Below, in pieces: positions 20,917 through 32,219 of a stretch of DNA of 64,000 bases. This DNA is from Proteles cristata cristata (Eukaryota; Chordata; Mammalia; Carnivora; Hyaenidae), in assembly GCA_017311185.1 (NCBI GenBank), contig JAESUZ010003526.1, forward strand, positions 310,001 to 374,000, read 5' to 3'. Numbering within the stretch: the first letter of the stretch is position 1; every line of letters starts with the position of its first letter. A program made the position numbers and the translations under genes. The notes beneath the pieces are model-generated. The model had not been told where the DNA came from and made no database searches. It saw only the letters and a program-made list of their open reading frames with translations.

Positions 20917-21240
20917 AGCGTGTTACTGTTGTGGGTCTGTGTTTCTGTGTTTGTGCATGTCTGTGTGTGTATGAGTTGTATGTGTGTGTGTTTCACTCTG
21001 CAGGTATACATGTCCGTTTCAGTGTGTGTGTGTGTGTTTCCAGGTGTGCGAGTGCGCTTCAGCATCTGTGTGAGTGTGTGTCTAGTTCACACGTGTGTGT
21101 GACTATGTTTCAGCGGGGGGAGGGTTGTCCGTGTGTGTTGGCCTGTGTCTGGTGCCAGTGGGGGTGTGTAGGTGTGATCTGTGCAGGGAGGCGTACCGGT
21201 CCATGTTTCAGTATGTGTCAGTGTGCATCTGTGTCTCTGG
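20917..21240. repeat. GT-rich low-complexity tract
   Basis: Cryptic (GT)n with frequent C and TTT interruptions over about 320 bp. The short GTGTGTGTGT stretches never exceed about 14 bases. Open frames through it are artefacts. Confidence 0.85.
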
Positions 21241-21344
21241 GCATTGGCTATGTGGTCGCCAGACACAGGGCATTACTGTCCATAACTGCCCCGGAACTGA
21301 CCCGCAGCAACTCACCCCCTCCTGTGTACACTGGGGCCAGACAC

Positions 21345-21465
21345 ACCTGACGTCCCGTCCAGGCTCTGCCACTTAACCACTCGTTGATCCCGGGCAGATG
21401 TCCCGGCCTCCTTGAGCCCCCAGTTCCTCATGGGCTTGTCATGAGGGTAAAAGGCAATAAATCTT
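21345..21465 (+). repeat. MIR
   Basis: caggctctgccacttaacca then cagttcctcatgggcttgtc and aaaggcaataaatc. Confidence 0.5.
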
Positions 21466-21795
21466 TTGACCGGCTGTCTGTAGGTGGCCTCTGCTGACAG
21501 ACAGGAAGGAAGCTCAGTCATTCAGAAAGAGGAAGGGGGAATCGTGGAGCAGCCAGGGAGGTGCAGGCTGGGTGGTGACAATAGTAGATGCACAGGGAGG
21601 AGGTCCCCACACCTAGTAGCTTAAGGTGGCACCACAGGGCTCAAGGCTACAGCCTTCCTACTCTTCATGGCCACCTCGTGGTTTTTGTTTGTTTTGTTCG
21701 TTAATATGCCTTAGAGTACTTTTAGCTTTCGGGGGGAAAGTGAGCAGAAAAAACAGAGACTTCCCATATACTTAAAAACTATGGCGGCGGGGGGC

Positions 21796-21897
21796 GGGGG
21801 GGTCATCCAGATGGCTCAGTCAGGGGAGCACGCAGCTCCTGATCTCAAGGTCATGAGTTCAGGCCCCACATTGGGCATGGAGCCTATTTTAAAAAGG
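21796..21897 (+). mobile_element. Short head-only SINE
   Basis: gtcatccagatggctcagtc head, then ttgggcatggagcctatttt and a short A run. Confidence 0.75.
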
Positions 21898-21944
21898 TTT
21901 TTTTGTGTTGAGATAAATTTCATTTTATTTAGTTTTCTTTTCTT

Positions 21945-22148
21945 TCTTTCTTTTAAAGTTTACTTATTTATTTTGAGAGAGAGAGGATGAGCAGGGGAGG
22001 GGCAGAGAGAGAGGGATGGAGAGAATCCCAAGCAGGGTCTGCACTGTCAGCGCAGAGCCCAGCATAGGGCTTGAACTCATGAATTGTGATATCGTGACCT
22101 GAGCTGAAATCAAGAGTCAGACGCTTAACTGAACCACCCAGGTGCCCC
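21945..22148 (-). mobile_element. SINEC
   Basis: Reverse, with part of the head lost (cttaactgaaccacccaggt). It lies right next to the A-rich tail of the RPS20 retrocopy. Confidence 0.9.
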
Positions 22149-22164
22149 TTAACCATTTGATTTC

Positions 22165-22568
22165 CCTTTACTTTTTAACAATTGGTAATCAGTATATGAG
22201 AAAGGGCGCTTGAAGCACCTGCAGTGGGGACTTTAACCTTGACTGCTGGCTCACTACTGATGGAGGTTATGTCTGCCGAGCAGCCGCAGGACAGTGCCAA
22301 CCAGTAAGTCGCTTGTGGGTCCTCATCGGGCAAAGATACCAAGTCTTAGAACCTTCAGCACGGACAGTTTTCTTGCAGTGATTCTCACAGTCTTGGTAGG
22401 CATCCAAACTAGTCCCTTCACAGTGAGATTCTTTTCCTTTGCGCCTCTGATCAAGTCGGCACATACCTCCTCCGAAGATTTTATGTGGTGGCTCCTTAGG
22501 GTCATTCTAATTCGGTGATCCGCCACTTCCGGTTTCACAGATGTCTTTCTAGTATCTTAAGACACGAT
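22165..22568 (-). pseudogene. RPS20 (pseudogene): Processed pseudogene of ribosomal protein S20
   Basis: The minus strand reads [17 protein letters not shown], then [16 protein letters not shown] and [12 protein letters not shown]. After a one-base loss in an A run (plus 22368-22371) it continues in another frame with [17 protein letters not shown]. This is the order and spacing of the 119-residue 40S protein S20 (uS10 family). The coding-equivalent span 22211-22568 is 358 nt against 360 expected. The start codon is ATC, codon 4 is a TAA stop, and the natural stop is TCA, so it cannot be translated. There are no introns, and 3' UTR-like sequence (ctgattaccaattgtt) leads into a degraded A-rich end near 22165. 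It is therefore an old retrocopy made by L1 machinery. No duplicated target site is still recognisable. Confidence 0.93.
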
Positions 22569-22679
22569 GGCAGTGCTGTGGTTCTTCGTTCCTTGGGGAC
22601 AGGGAACAGAGGGAGGCAGAGACAGGAGTGGGTAACCCCACCTTTCTGCAGCCGCCACCCCATCTTCCTCAAAGAGCTA

Positions 22680-23560
22680 TTTCAACCATTTTAAAGTGTA
22701 CAGTTCAGTGGTTTTTAGTCCCGTTCACAATGCCACGTGACCATCATCACGTTCTAATTCCAGAACATTTCCATCACCCCGCATAGCTGTCACCCTGCAC
22801 CCCGCCCAGTCCCTGGCAACCACTAACCTACTTTCTGTCTCTACGAATTCACCTCTTCTGGAAGAATCACACAATATGTGTGACCTTTTGTGTCTGACTT
22901 CTTTCGCTTAGCATAGTGTTTCCGAGGTCCATTTACATTGTAGCGTGTATCAGTACTTCATGCCTTACTATGACTGAATCATATTCACAGTATGGACATA
23001 CCACATTTCAAGTTCATCCATTCATCTGTTGATGGACACTGGGTTGTTTCCGTATTTTGGCCATTGTGAATAATGCTGTTGTGGACATTTCATGTACGGG
23101 TTTTGGTTGTTTTTGTTTTGGGGTTTTTTGTTTTGTTTTGTTTTGTTTAACGGATTCACTTTTCATTTCTCTTGGGTGTTCTCTGACAGTGAAATTGTTG
23201 AGTCATACTTGGGCTTTTGAGAAACTTCCAGATTGTTTTGCACAGTGGCTGCTGCATCATTTTATGTTCCCACCTGCAGTGCAGTTCGCAAGGGCTCCAA
23301 CTTCTCCACAGCCTCAACAGCACATGTTCTTTTCTGTCTTTTTGATTTACTCGCCCCCCTCCTAGGTGTGAAGCGGTGCCTTCTTGTGGCTTTGAATCGC
23401 ATTTCCCTAGTCACTGATGATACTGAACATCTTCTCCTGTGCTAATGGCTCTCTGTTTATCCCCTTTGGAGAAATGCCTGTTCAGATCCTTTGCTCGATT
23501 CTAATAGGGCTATTTACCTCTCTATTATGGAGTTCTGAGATACAGGGTAATTACACAGGA
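22680..23560 (-). mobile_element. L1 3' UTR (reverse)
   Basis: ttttaaagtgtacagttcag, cagaacatttccatcacccc, ccctggcaaccactaaccta, tttcgcttagcatagtgttt and gatggacactgggttgtttc in order: reverse L1M-type 3' UTR. It extends to the tttgctcgattctaatag region. Confidence 0.88.
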
Positions 23561-23569
23561 GGAGTCATT

Positions 23570-24020
23570 TAAAATGTAATGGTCGCCATCTCAGCGACCC
23601 AGCTTCTCAAGGGTGTCAGCCCTTCCCCTGGGGAAACCCTGTCTCTAAGGGCTTGCTCCTGCCCTGCAGCATTTTCACACACCTACACCCTCCTCCCTAT
23701 CTCTGGCAGAAATGGAGCACTTCTTCCCCTGTGACGTCTCTTCCAGGCAAACCCAAGACCTTTCACCCAATCAAGAGCTCTTTACAGCATTCTTCCAAAG
23801 GAGAGCTGTCTTTCTCTAAACATCAGGGCTGCGATTATCAGTGTATATTTGCAGAAACAGCTACAGGCAGCTTCTGAAAAGTAGAATTACGTGTTTATTC
23901 TTCCAGGCACTACACATGAATGACTTCTAATTTTCCATTTCTCAGCTCAACTTTTCTTTCACACCCCAGACTCTTCCACCTGCTGGACTCCTCCCCACAA
24001 GGTCAGGCAGGGGGCGGGTG
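23570..24020. other. Intergenic DNA with no recognised feature
   Basis: Pyrimidine-rich sequence without an identifiable gene; some may be decayed L2. Confidence 0.4.
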
Positions 24021-24310
24021 TGGTCTTCCAGGCATCTGGCCCTCAACCCCCTCCACTCCTAGTCCTCGACCCTAGGCCCCCACCCTCTGCACCACCCACA
24101 CCCTCATTCCCTCCCTCCCTCGCTGCCACAAATAATCAGTCATCAACAATTGTTTCTCTGAAAGAGCTCCGCTCAGCCTTCATCAGCTCCCACCTGGACA
24201 GTCACCCCAGCTGGCCTCCCTACCTCCACCCAACAGCAGGTAACTCCCCTGCTCAAAACCCTGCAATGGCTCCTTACTGCAGAGACCAAAACCCAATCTT
24301 CTTGGACTGA
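24020..24310 (+). repeat. L2 LINE fragment
   Basis: cacctggacagtcaccccag, ctgctcaaaaccctgcaatg and gctccttactgcagagacca match a conserved 3' L2 block in sense. Confidence 0.6.
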
Positions 24311-24319
24311 ATCAGTTCC

Positions 24320-24440
24320 TTCATTTACTGATTGATTGCTTCACTCATTCCATTGCCTGAGCACCTACTATGTGCACAGCACAGGGATACAGTAGGACAA
24401 AAGACAGGGTTTTGAGAAGAAGCAGATCGTTGCAGGGTGA
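24320..24440 (-). repeat. L2 LINE fragment
   Basis: ttcatttactgattgattgc, cctgagcacctactatgtgc and cagcacagggatacagtagg, the reverse terminus. Confidence 0.6.
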
Positions 24441-24950
24441 CCAGTGGTATACGATGGGCCTGTACAGGGACAATGGGGACAGAGAGGAGGGGACTAAACC
24501 CAGCTTGAAGGCAGACTCTTGGAAGAGAGAGCTCGCCAGTACCCACTCCTGCTCCAGTCACATCAAAGCACCTCCAACGCCCAGAATGCACCATGCTGCC
24601 TTTACAGACCCACTTAAGGCCTTTGGGCAAACTCCTCCAGCCTCTGACCTGGTTGAGATGTCTCCTCCTTTGAAAAGCACCCTGATCCCGTGCAGAGAGG
24701 ACCTGATGGTACTGCCTTTGAAACACGCCCGGCCCTACAGAGGCCCCATTACAACGTTGACCTCCTTTGGTTGTTATTTTAACCACGATTTTCTGGTAAC
24801 TGAGTTGCCATCTCGGTTTTATTTTCTGCTGCCTGTCTGTGCCATTGACACACCAGGACACAAAGTGTGCCTCCCTCCTTGCACCTCAGCCCTCCACAAG
24901 GAGAAGGCAGCCTTCTAAAGATCTGGCTTCTGCTAATGCAGATACACACC

Positions 24951-25130
24951 CCCGGGGACATTGGCCAATGGCTGAGACATACCAGCGTGGTTGTCACGCT
25001 GGGAGGTGCTACGGACATCTGGTGGGTAGAGGCCAGGGGTGCTGCTCACTTCCTACAATGTGCAGGATAGCCCCACCACCGGAAGTCATCTAGCCCAGAA
25101 CAGAACAGTGCCAAGGTTGAGGAACCCCAT
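24951..25130 (+). mobile_element. MER5-type hAT DNA transposon relic
   Basis: ggtggttgtcac-like block (agcgtggttgtcacgctggg), ggacatctggtgggtagagg, tcctacaatgtgcaggatag and gtgccaaggttgaggaacc follow MER5A/B. Non-autonomous and inactive. Confidence 0.8.
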
Positions 25131-25339
25131 TCTCACCCCAGGTGTCAGGCGGGCTTCCTGGGGATGGCCCGTGCTCAGGTGGTTATGTTGAGAAGGCCCA
25201 GGTGCTCCGAGGGCCTTGGCCGGCTGCTCTGCGAGGAGAAACAGCCATAGACAGGGGCCTGGAGAGACGAGGAAGGGATCCTGCTGGCCACCATCTCTGA
25301 GGGCCAACAGGTGTCCCCAGTAGCTCTGGGCACACAGCG

Positions 25340-25610
25340 AGACTCCATTTCCCAGCCTGCTTTGCTGTAAGCTATGACCACATGACTGAGTTCCAGCCAG
25401 TAGAATGTGAGAGGAAGTGATGTCGTCGCTCGCAGGCCTGGTGCAAAGACCCTCCTGTGTGCTGCCCTCATCTCTCCTTCCCCATCCCCCTGCTGAATGA
25501 GAGGACCCTGGAGACCTACTTAGAAGACGACAGAGCCACAAGGGGGCAGGGGCCCAGGCCCCTGAATGACAGAACGAAGCAGACGCCAGGTACTCACTGG
25601 CTCCCACCAG
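25340..25610. repeat. Ancient dispersed repeat, family not named
   Basis: ccatttcccagcctgctttg, accacatgactgagttccag and cagtagaatgtgagaggaag belong to a common mammalian consensus that also appears at 28370-28690. Not assigned. Confidence 0.45.
25536..25549 (+). promoter_or_regulatory. Possible CTCF site
   Basis: CCACAAGGGGGCAG differs from the CTCF core CCASYAGRKGGCRS at one position. Sequence-only call. Confidence 0.3.
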
Positions 25611-26090
25611 CCCACATCCAGCTCATGTGAACAAGAAATCAATCCTCATTGTGATGTGCCCTGAGACTGCGGGGTTTATGAGTTAGAGCAGCTAATCTTG
25701 TTTAACTGAAACCACACTGGGTCAGCAGAAAGGTAAAAGGCGGAAGACAAAGGTACCCTTCAATTTTTTAGGGCTGACCAAGCCCTAAGCTCCCCTGGGA
25801 TCCTGAGCAATTCTGCTCTTCTGTGGTTTTTGCCAAGCTTGGCATGTGGGCCTTCGAGTAGGCTTCGTCTGACTTTGATCCTGAGTGTCATACAACAGTC
25901 TGTACCAGTGAACAGTTCACGTTCTCTTTTTGGATGGACCATGACCCTCTAGAGGGAAGGGTCTGGGCCCGATTTGCCGGATGTCACCAAGGCCCAGTAA
26001 AGGTCTTAGCACACAGGGGTCCTGAGGAGCAGTTATGAGCATCTCTGAGTATGCAGGGTCCCTGATTGGCCCAAGCCACCCTCTCTACCG
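25610..26090. other. Intergenic DNA with no recognised feature
   Basis: No gene or clear repeat. A 60-codon minus-strand open frame at 25760-25942 resembles nothing known. Confidence 0.4.
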
Positions 26091-26094
26091 TCGT

Positions 26095-26760
26095 GTCTGT
26101 ATCATTTAGGAACACATTCACCTGCAAAAAACAAAACCCAACCAATAGAGGCTTAAACAAATAGGTAGAGGGTTCTGTTTTTCACATAACACAACCAGAA
26201 GCAAGCAGCTGCTAGGATCGGGGACTGTGACTCCACCTTCCCTAATATAATTCACCTTCCATCCTCAGGCTTTGGCTTCAGATCGCTGCCATGGCTCTAG
26301 GCCTCACACTGGGTACGAGACAAGTCCAAAGTCGGGGAAAAGCCGCCACGCTAACTACACCTGTCTTTTTTCATCAGGAGAGCAAAAGCTTTCCCAGAAA
26401 TGCCCCCAGCAGACGTCCTACTTCAAGACTGATCAGGGGCGCCTGGGTGGCTTAGTCGGTTAAGTGCCCGACTTTCGCTTAGGTCATGATCTCGTGGTTC
26501 GTGGGTTCGAGCCCCGCGTCAGGCTCTGTGCTGACTGCCAGGCTCAGAGCCTGGAGCCTGTTTCAGTCTGTGACTCCCTCTTTCTCTGACCCTCCCCTGC
26601 TCGCGCTGTCTCTCTCTCTCTCCTAGAAATAAATAAAACATTAAAAATAAATAAATAAATAAAAATAAAAAGACTGATCGGCCAGAACTGGGTCACATGA
26701 TCAGCATGAGCGGCTGGGAAATTTGGTAACAGAACGGTCATGACTGGCTTTTTTGATTAA
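26095..26760 (+). repeat. Ancient dispersed repeat split by a young SINE, family not named
   Basis: agaggcttaaacaaataggt, tcaggagagcaaaagctttc, cccagaaatgcccccagcag and, beyond the SINE, ggccagaactgggtcacatg. The same arrangement recurs at 63340-63840, so both are probably one family. Confidence 0.4.
26435..26669 (+). mobile_element. Young-subfamily SINEC
   Basis: Diagnostic gactttcgcttagg and tagaaataaataaaacatt, with an (AAAT)n-rich tail. Target duplication aagactgatc at 26425-26434 and 26670-26679. Confidence 0.95.
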
Positions 26761-27415
26761 AAAACCAATCGATGTTGGCACAAACAGAGTAGGTATTAGC
26801 AAGTAGGCCGACGGGGTCTACCTCAGTCCCCAGTCCTGTTTCCGGGGCTGCTGTCAGAAAGTTCCCTTGTTCTAGGACCACGGGGCCACCAGGCCTGGTC
26901 TTCTGCAGGCCCCAGGCTCTGTGAAGACACAATGGCAGGAGGGTTCGTGACTCCCTTCCCTGGTCTCTCACATCTGCCCCCACCCCGCCCTGGTGCTGAT
27001 TCTCAGTAAGCCTCTTCAGCATGGACACGACGCCCTGTCCAAATGGCCTCTCCCAGCACAGACATCCCAGTTACTCTGGCAAAGCTAGACTCTGTCCCCA
27101 GGAGATGGGAGAAGAGCCTATGGGTCACTCTCCCAGGGAAGGCAGCTGGGTCACTGGTTTCTGCAGAATAAACACTGCATTCCCAGTTACTCCCATTTAG
27201 GAAGCTGTCACATGTCCCCAAAGCCCTGGTCTTCTCATGTGACCTGCAAATGTCCAGCGAGGCTCACATACAGAATCCAGAATTCCAAGGAAATAGAAAT
27301 AAAAATAGCCAGTGGAAGGAATGGAATAGAACTACAAAGAGCCAGGCAGGCGACATCTAGCCTAACGTGGGCATCACAGGGAGGCGGCCAGGAGACTGGG
27401 GAACAGGGTGATAGT
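26760..27415. other. Intergenic DNA with no recognised feature
   Basis: About 650 bp; nothing assignable. Confidence 0.4.
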
Positions 27416-27419
27416 AGCC

Positions 27420-27565
27420 AACATGTGCCAAGTACCTACTATGCACCAGGCACTAAATAAAGCCCGTCACAGACATCAGCATCTTATTGGATCTTCAAGT
27501 CAGCCCAGGGAAGTACCGTTATCACCCCCATTTTATCCTACACATAGCGAAACTGAGACTCGCAG
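27420..27565 (-). repeat. MIR
   Basis: acctactatgcaccaggcac, then cccccattttatcctacaca and gaaactgagactcgcagagg. Confidence 0.65.
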
Positions 27566-27594
27566 AGGTAATGCCTAGCGTAATGTCTAGAATG

Positions 27595-27850
27595 TGAGCT
27601 CTGGTCAGATCAGCTTCCTTCCCCAGCCTGGTCATTCCCCGGCCGTACTTAAACTCCTTGTGCCTCAGTTTCCTCATCTATAAAATGGAAATGATGGTTG
27701 TCCCTAACTCCTTGTGCCTCAGTTTCCTCATCTATAAAATGGAAATGATGGTTGTCCCTATCTCATAGGCTCACTGGCGAGACTCAGTATGTCAGTGTGC
27801 ATGGAACATTCAGAAGGGCTGGCACAAAATAAGCCCTTGATGTACATGCG
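27595..27850 (+). repeat. MIR containing a perfect 54-bp tandem duplication
   Basis: Sense MIR (cctcagtttcctcatctata, ataaaatggaaatgatgg, tctcataggctcactggcga). A 54-base unit spanning the conserved core occurs twice in direct succession, 27652-27705 and 27706-27759, with no differences. A weaker reverse MIR remnant follows at 27855-27975. Confidence 0.85.
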
Positions 27851-27979
27851 CAAGTATTGTGATGCGCATTTCACAGGTGAGGGGATGGAAACGCAGGAAC
27901 AAGTATGCATATTTGCCCAGGATCAAGCAAGCGGGGAAGGGTAGAGCAAAGGGTCGAAGCCAGGTCTCTCCGACACCAG

Positions 27980-28370
27980 CACACACTCAAAACCACCAAC
28001 CGATCAGCCTGACGCCAATAAGCATGAGCCACTGGCGTAAGAAACAAGAGAACAGGTCTACACACATCAGACAGGGCAGTGGGTCACCATAGGAGACCAC
28101 AGGCAAAGCACACAGCCCAGGACGTGCCTCTCTGTCTGCATCCCCAGCAAAACAGTCCAGAAGAGAACAGTTGAATGACTTTGAAAGCCTCAAGTGACTC
28201 CCATCAGTGGGTCTGTATTACATGCATCCAGGGACACATTGCTCTGGAGAGACTGGAAGGCATGGAAAACTGCTCCGGGGGGAGGGGGGGGTGAGGTGGG
28301 GAGAGAGGCCCTGTAGCATCATCCTCCTCTTCCTCACTCACAGAGTTCTGGTCTTTGCACAGTAATGTGC
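27980..28370. other. Intergenic DNA with no recognised feature
   Basis: Short G-rich tract at 28277-28297; nothing else assignable. Confidence 0.4.
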
Positions 28371-28700
28371 CCAGCTACAAGACTGCATTTCCCAGCCTCC
28401 TTCGGAGTGGTGGTAGCCATTGACCCGGAAGGCTTTGAGTAAGATGACTAGAGACCCTCTTTAAAGAGCCAATTAAACTAGGAGGCAGGTCTGTGCCCCT
28501 TCTCCTCTCTTCTTCTTCTTCTTGCCTATAAAACAGATGAGACAGCTGGCGCTCCAGCAGCCATCTTGGACCCTGAGGTGACTTTGGAGATGGAAGCCAT
28601 AAACCCAGGATGGTGGAGCCTGGGGCTCTGATGATTTCATGGAACTGCCAACCCAGCCCTCGACCCCACCTCCAGTCATCTTTTATGTGAAAACTGATCC
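28370..28700 (+). repeat. Ancient dispersed repeat, family not named
   Basis: actgcatttcccagcctcct, agcagccatcttggaccctg, gatttcatggaactgccaac and cccacctccagtcatctttt form a familiar mammalian consensus, probably LTR-derived. Confidence 0.5.
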
Positions 28701-28759
28701 CTAATTTGTTTAAGGAACCGCAGTCAGTTACATTTTCTATCTTAGGAGTATCATCTTTA

Positions 28760-28925
28760 GAAGCACCCAGAAGTGGGTTTGAATTACGCCTCTACCACTT
28801 ACGTGACTAGAGTAAATCCCTGATTACTCTGAGCCTCAGTTTGCTTATCTGGTAAATGCCAATATTACTTCCATCTCATAGGGTTGTTGTGATAAAATAG
28901 TCCACGTAAAGTGGATTCTCTAGTG
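28760..28925 (+). repeat. MIR
   Basis: tgggtttgaattacgcctct, gagcctcagtttgcttatct and tctcatagggttgttgtgat. Confidence 0.75.
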
Positions 28926-28929
28926 CAAC

Positions 28930-29850
28930 CCGCAGGAGCTGATGTTAGGAGCCCTGACTCGCTAGTTCCCACCCACTTCTGTGGCGGTCACCCACTCCCA
29001 CGGCGGTTCCCTCTCCCCTTGGCCATTCCCATACCTTGAGTACCAGCTGTAGGCTGACCGCCTCGGGGAGACCAAAGCATTTAAACACCTCTCTGTCGGG
29101 GTCCCCCCTGCGCATGGACGACGTGTCCCGAGGAAGGCTGTCCTTGAAGATACAGGTCAAAGGTCACTCCCTCTGAGAGGTCCTCCCTGATGACACCCAC
29201 CCCAGCAGAGCTCTCCCTTCTTATCCCACAGCACCCAGATTTGCGTACTCCTCCCACCAAAGCAGGGAGCTCAGACTCCAAAGTCTCCAGGTGCCTCTAC
29301 CTTAGGGAGGGGTGCAGCCCGCAGCCGGAGAGAGCAGGCAGCCCCACCCAAGGCTCTTCCTGAGTCCACAGCATTCCACCCGTCTCCGGGCCCAAATGGG
29401 GCCTGTGCACTCCCCCCCCCCATTCCCTTAACGCAGCTGCCCCGGTGCCCTTCTCTCACCTTCACCCGTGAAACCACCCCCCCACCCCCCGCCCAAGGGC
29501 TGGGAGAGAAGTCCTCACCTCTGGCTTCTGGGAGACAGAGTCCCGGCCACAGAGTCCTCCCTTGTACACAGCACGGCCTTTGAGGCACGGATCCTGCTTG
29601 CCCAGCTAAGGAGCCCACGATGTCGAGGAGAACAGGTACGGCCTTTGAGAAGCTGCCTCCACGCCCACCCCACCCCTGCAGCCCAGGGAACATCTCGCAG
29701 GCAAGCGGCGTGGTCCTGCAACAAGCCAGGGGCAGGCCACGGCAGGCACAGGGCAGCGGAGCCACAGCAGGCGCCGCTCAGCCCACAGACGGGAGAGCCA
29801 GACACCAGCGCCTCCTGACGGAAGAGCACAGCACTGCCTCTCTGGACGCT
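28930..29850. other. Intergenic GC-rich DNA with no recognised feature
   Basis: About 900 bp rich in C on the plus strand (C-runs at 29411-29420 and 29478-29493). Long overlapping open frames on both strands follow from composition. No RNA gene or exon identified. Confidence 0.4.
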
Positions 29851-30470
29851 TCTCACCCGAAACAGTCCTTCCTGGACTCAACCGCTGAATTTCAGGAAAT
29901 ACAGGAGACAGAAGGACATGCCAAACGCCACCTCAGGCGTGCGGCCAGGAAGTCCAGACTGTGGAGACTCTGTGGGATCCATAGCTGGCTTCTGCAGCAA
30001 ATAAAAGGCAGTCGCCCAAAGAGAGATGGATAAGCCCAGAGATTAGACGAGACACACCAGTATCGACTGATTCCAAGGCTGGGCCTTATTTGGACCCCAA
30101 TTCAAATAAACTAAGCAACGATGACAGTATGTGTATAGTTATTTTGATCAAAAGAAGTCTTTGTCTTTTTTTTACTTTTTATTTTATTTTATTTTATTTT
30201 ATTTTATTTTATTTTATTTTATTTTATTTTATTTTATGTAAGCTCTACACCCAACATGGGGCTTGAACTGATGATCCCGAGATCAAGAGCTGCATGTCTA
30301 CCGACTGAGCCAGCCAGGCACCCCGAGTCTTTGTCCTTTAGAGGTAAATGTGGAAATATTTACAGACAAAATAATATGACGTCTGGGACTTGCTTCGAAG
30401 TAAGAAAGGCAGGGTCGGGTAGGTTGGGAGATGAAACAAGACTGGCCAGGGGCTGATAGCCAAGCAGCTG
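29850..30470 (+). repeat. Ancient L1-like 3' region, split by a SINE
   Basis: ggaaatacaggagacagaag, cttatttggaccccaattca, gacgtctgggacttgcttcg and gatgaaacaagactggccag appear in the order of a widespread consensus. It resembles the minus-strand element at 18.3-18.9 kb. Confidence 0.5.
30166..30325 (-). mobile_element. Short head-only SINE with expanded (TTTTA)n tail
   Basis: The tail has become about twelve pure ATTTT units (30175-30236). The head is cttgaactgatgatcccgag to gccagccaggcacccc. Target duplication agtctttgtc at 30156-30165 and 30326-30335. Confidence 0.88.
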
Positions 30471-30551
30471 TGTGACGGTGTGAGGGGTCCCTCACGCTGG
30501 CCTCCCTGCCTTCCTATGTGCCTGAAATTATCCCGAAGAGAAACCGTTATG

Positions 30552-30752
30552 CCTCAGCCGAGGGTGGGTCTGCCCCCTACGGGATGTTTGGCAACATCTG
30601 GAGACATTTTTAGTTGTCACAAGGGCGGGTCCCCGTGGCATCTCGTGGGTAGAGCTCAGGGATGCTGGCAGACATCCTACGGTGCTCAGAGCAGCCCCCG
30701 AACTAAAGGGTTATCCGACCCCAGCGTCAGCGGTGCGGAAGGTGAGAACAGC
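30552..30752 (+). mobile_element. MER5A-type hAT relic
   Basis: gggatgtttggcaacatctg, gagacatttttagttgtcac, catctcgtgggtagagctca and ggaaggtgagaacag: near full-length and better preserved than the 24.95 kb copy. Confidence 0.88.
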
Positions 30753-31009
30753 CAGTCGGTGCTGAGCTGAGGAGTGCTAAGCTCTGCATTCGGCAGCCCC
30801 TTCCAAGGGAGGTCTGGAAGCGAGGAGCCAGAGCAGGGAGCTGGGCTGGCGCCGTCGATGGGCCTGGAGGGCGAGGCCTGGCCAGGACTGTGCCCCGGAG
30901 GAGTCGGAGCGTGGTGGGCGGACTGTTCCCTGGCAGTCTGCGAGCATCACCCCAACAATTCAGACAAGGCACTTATGGACCAGAAAGCCTCTGCCCCCTT
31001 CACGGATTG

Positions 31010-31240
31010 AGTGAGTGAGCTGGCAGCCCCCCAGGCTCCAGGCTGTGGGGACACTGGGTCCCTGCCTTCATGGGACTGGCACACACTAGAGAGATGAATG
31101 GCTAAAATATGGGGGCATCAATGGTGATGAGGGCTCCGAAGAAAAATGAGGCAGGGAGGGCACTCAGGGGTGCAATTTTAAGTAAGGAGGGGTCCCCTCA
31201 CTGAGAAGGTGACTTTTGGGTAAAGTCTCAAGGGCATGTC
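31010..31240 (-). repeat. L2 LINE fragment
   Basis: gattgagtgagtgagc, gggtccctgccttcatggga and agaaggtgacttttgggtaa in reverse L2 order. Confidence 0.55.
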
Positions 31241-31244
31241 GAGG

Positions 31245-31870
31245 CAGCCAAAGAAGCTGACAAGGTACAGACGTTCCTGACCTTGAACTTAGGAACCATC
31301 GTATGTACACAGGTAAGGACGTTTCAAAACAGATCCCGTGCTGCCCTTCCTACCCCATGGTCTAGCCCGTGGTGTGTGTCAAGTGTTGGATGTGGTCCTG
31401 GTTCTCTGGACAACCCCTCCCCAAAGCCAGAAGAAGTGGAAAGTTCTCAAGGGCACAGGTATTAGCAGGGAGGAGCATGGGAGCCCAGAGGACTTTCAGA
31501 CGCAGAAAGCACTGAGGCAGAAACCAACATGGCTCACGCCAAAGGAATGAGTCTTTTGGCGGAAGAAGGATTCTGAAGGGCAAAGACGAAGGCGGGCTCC
31601 CAGGAGGCGGTGCTCGGGGCTCGGCTCTGGCCGGCCTGCAGCGGGGTGAGGGCTGACCAGCTGCCTGGAGACCCGCGGCTGCACGGCCAGGAATGGCCCG
31701 CTCGGCTGGTGTGTTCATTCATTCGGACGGCAAAGACCCCCACTAGGTCCCAGAGGTTGAGCCCTTTGGGGGCAGGTGCTACTGGAGCCTGTGAGACCCC
31801 CTCCAGAATTTGGGGTTATTGTGAGGCATCTGGGGGGCGAGGGGGGGGAGGTGATCAGACCACATCTGAT
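31245..31870. other. Intergenic DNA with no recognised feature
   Basis: Moderately GC-rich. A weak reverse L2 terminus may sit near 31710. Confidence 0.4.
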
Positions 31871-31874
31871 TAAC

Positions 31875-32215
31875 TTTTGTTTTTATTGTGGTAAAACACA
31901 CGTCACATAAAAGGCACCATTCTACATTCTAAGCATAGAGATGCAGCAGCATCTGGTACTTTCGGTGCTGTGCGGTCACTGCCCTCTACCTGGTTCCACA
32001 ACGCTTCCACCACCCCAAAAGGAAACCCCGAACCCCCTGGGCAGTCACACCCCATCTCCCTCCCCCCTCCCCCTTTCCCTCCAGCCCTTGGCAACCGGCC
32101 ATCTGCTCTCTGCCTCTGTGAATTGGCCTCTGCTAGATGTTTCTATACAAGGAATCAGACAGTAGGGGCCTTCAGGGTCTGGCTTCTCTCGATTTCATTT
32201 CTTAGAGGCCCCTCC
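31875..32215 (-). mobile_element. L1 3' UTR fragment (reverse)
   Basis: ttttattgtggtaaaacaca, ccaaaaggaaaccccgaacc, cccttggcaaccggccatct and aaggaatcagacagtagg. Confidence 0.8.
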
Positions 32216-32219
32216 GGTT

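Noticed and set aside
20896..21350. 139-codon frame rich in Cys/Val
   Set aside because: Produced by translating a GT-rich low-complexity tract.
24004..24018. CTCF-like caggcagggggcggg
   Set aside because: Two or more mismatches in the left half of the core; too weak to list.
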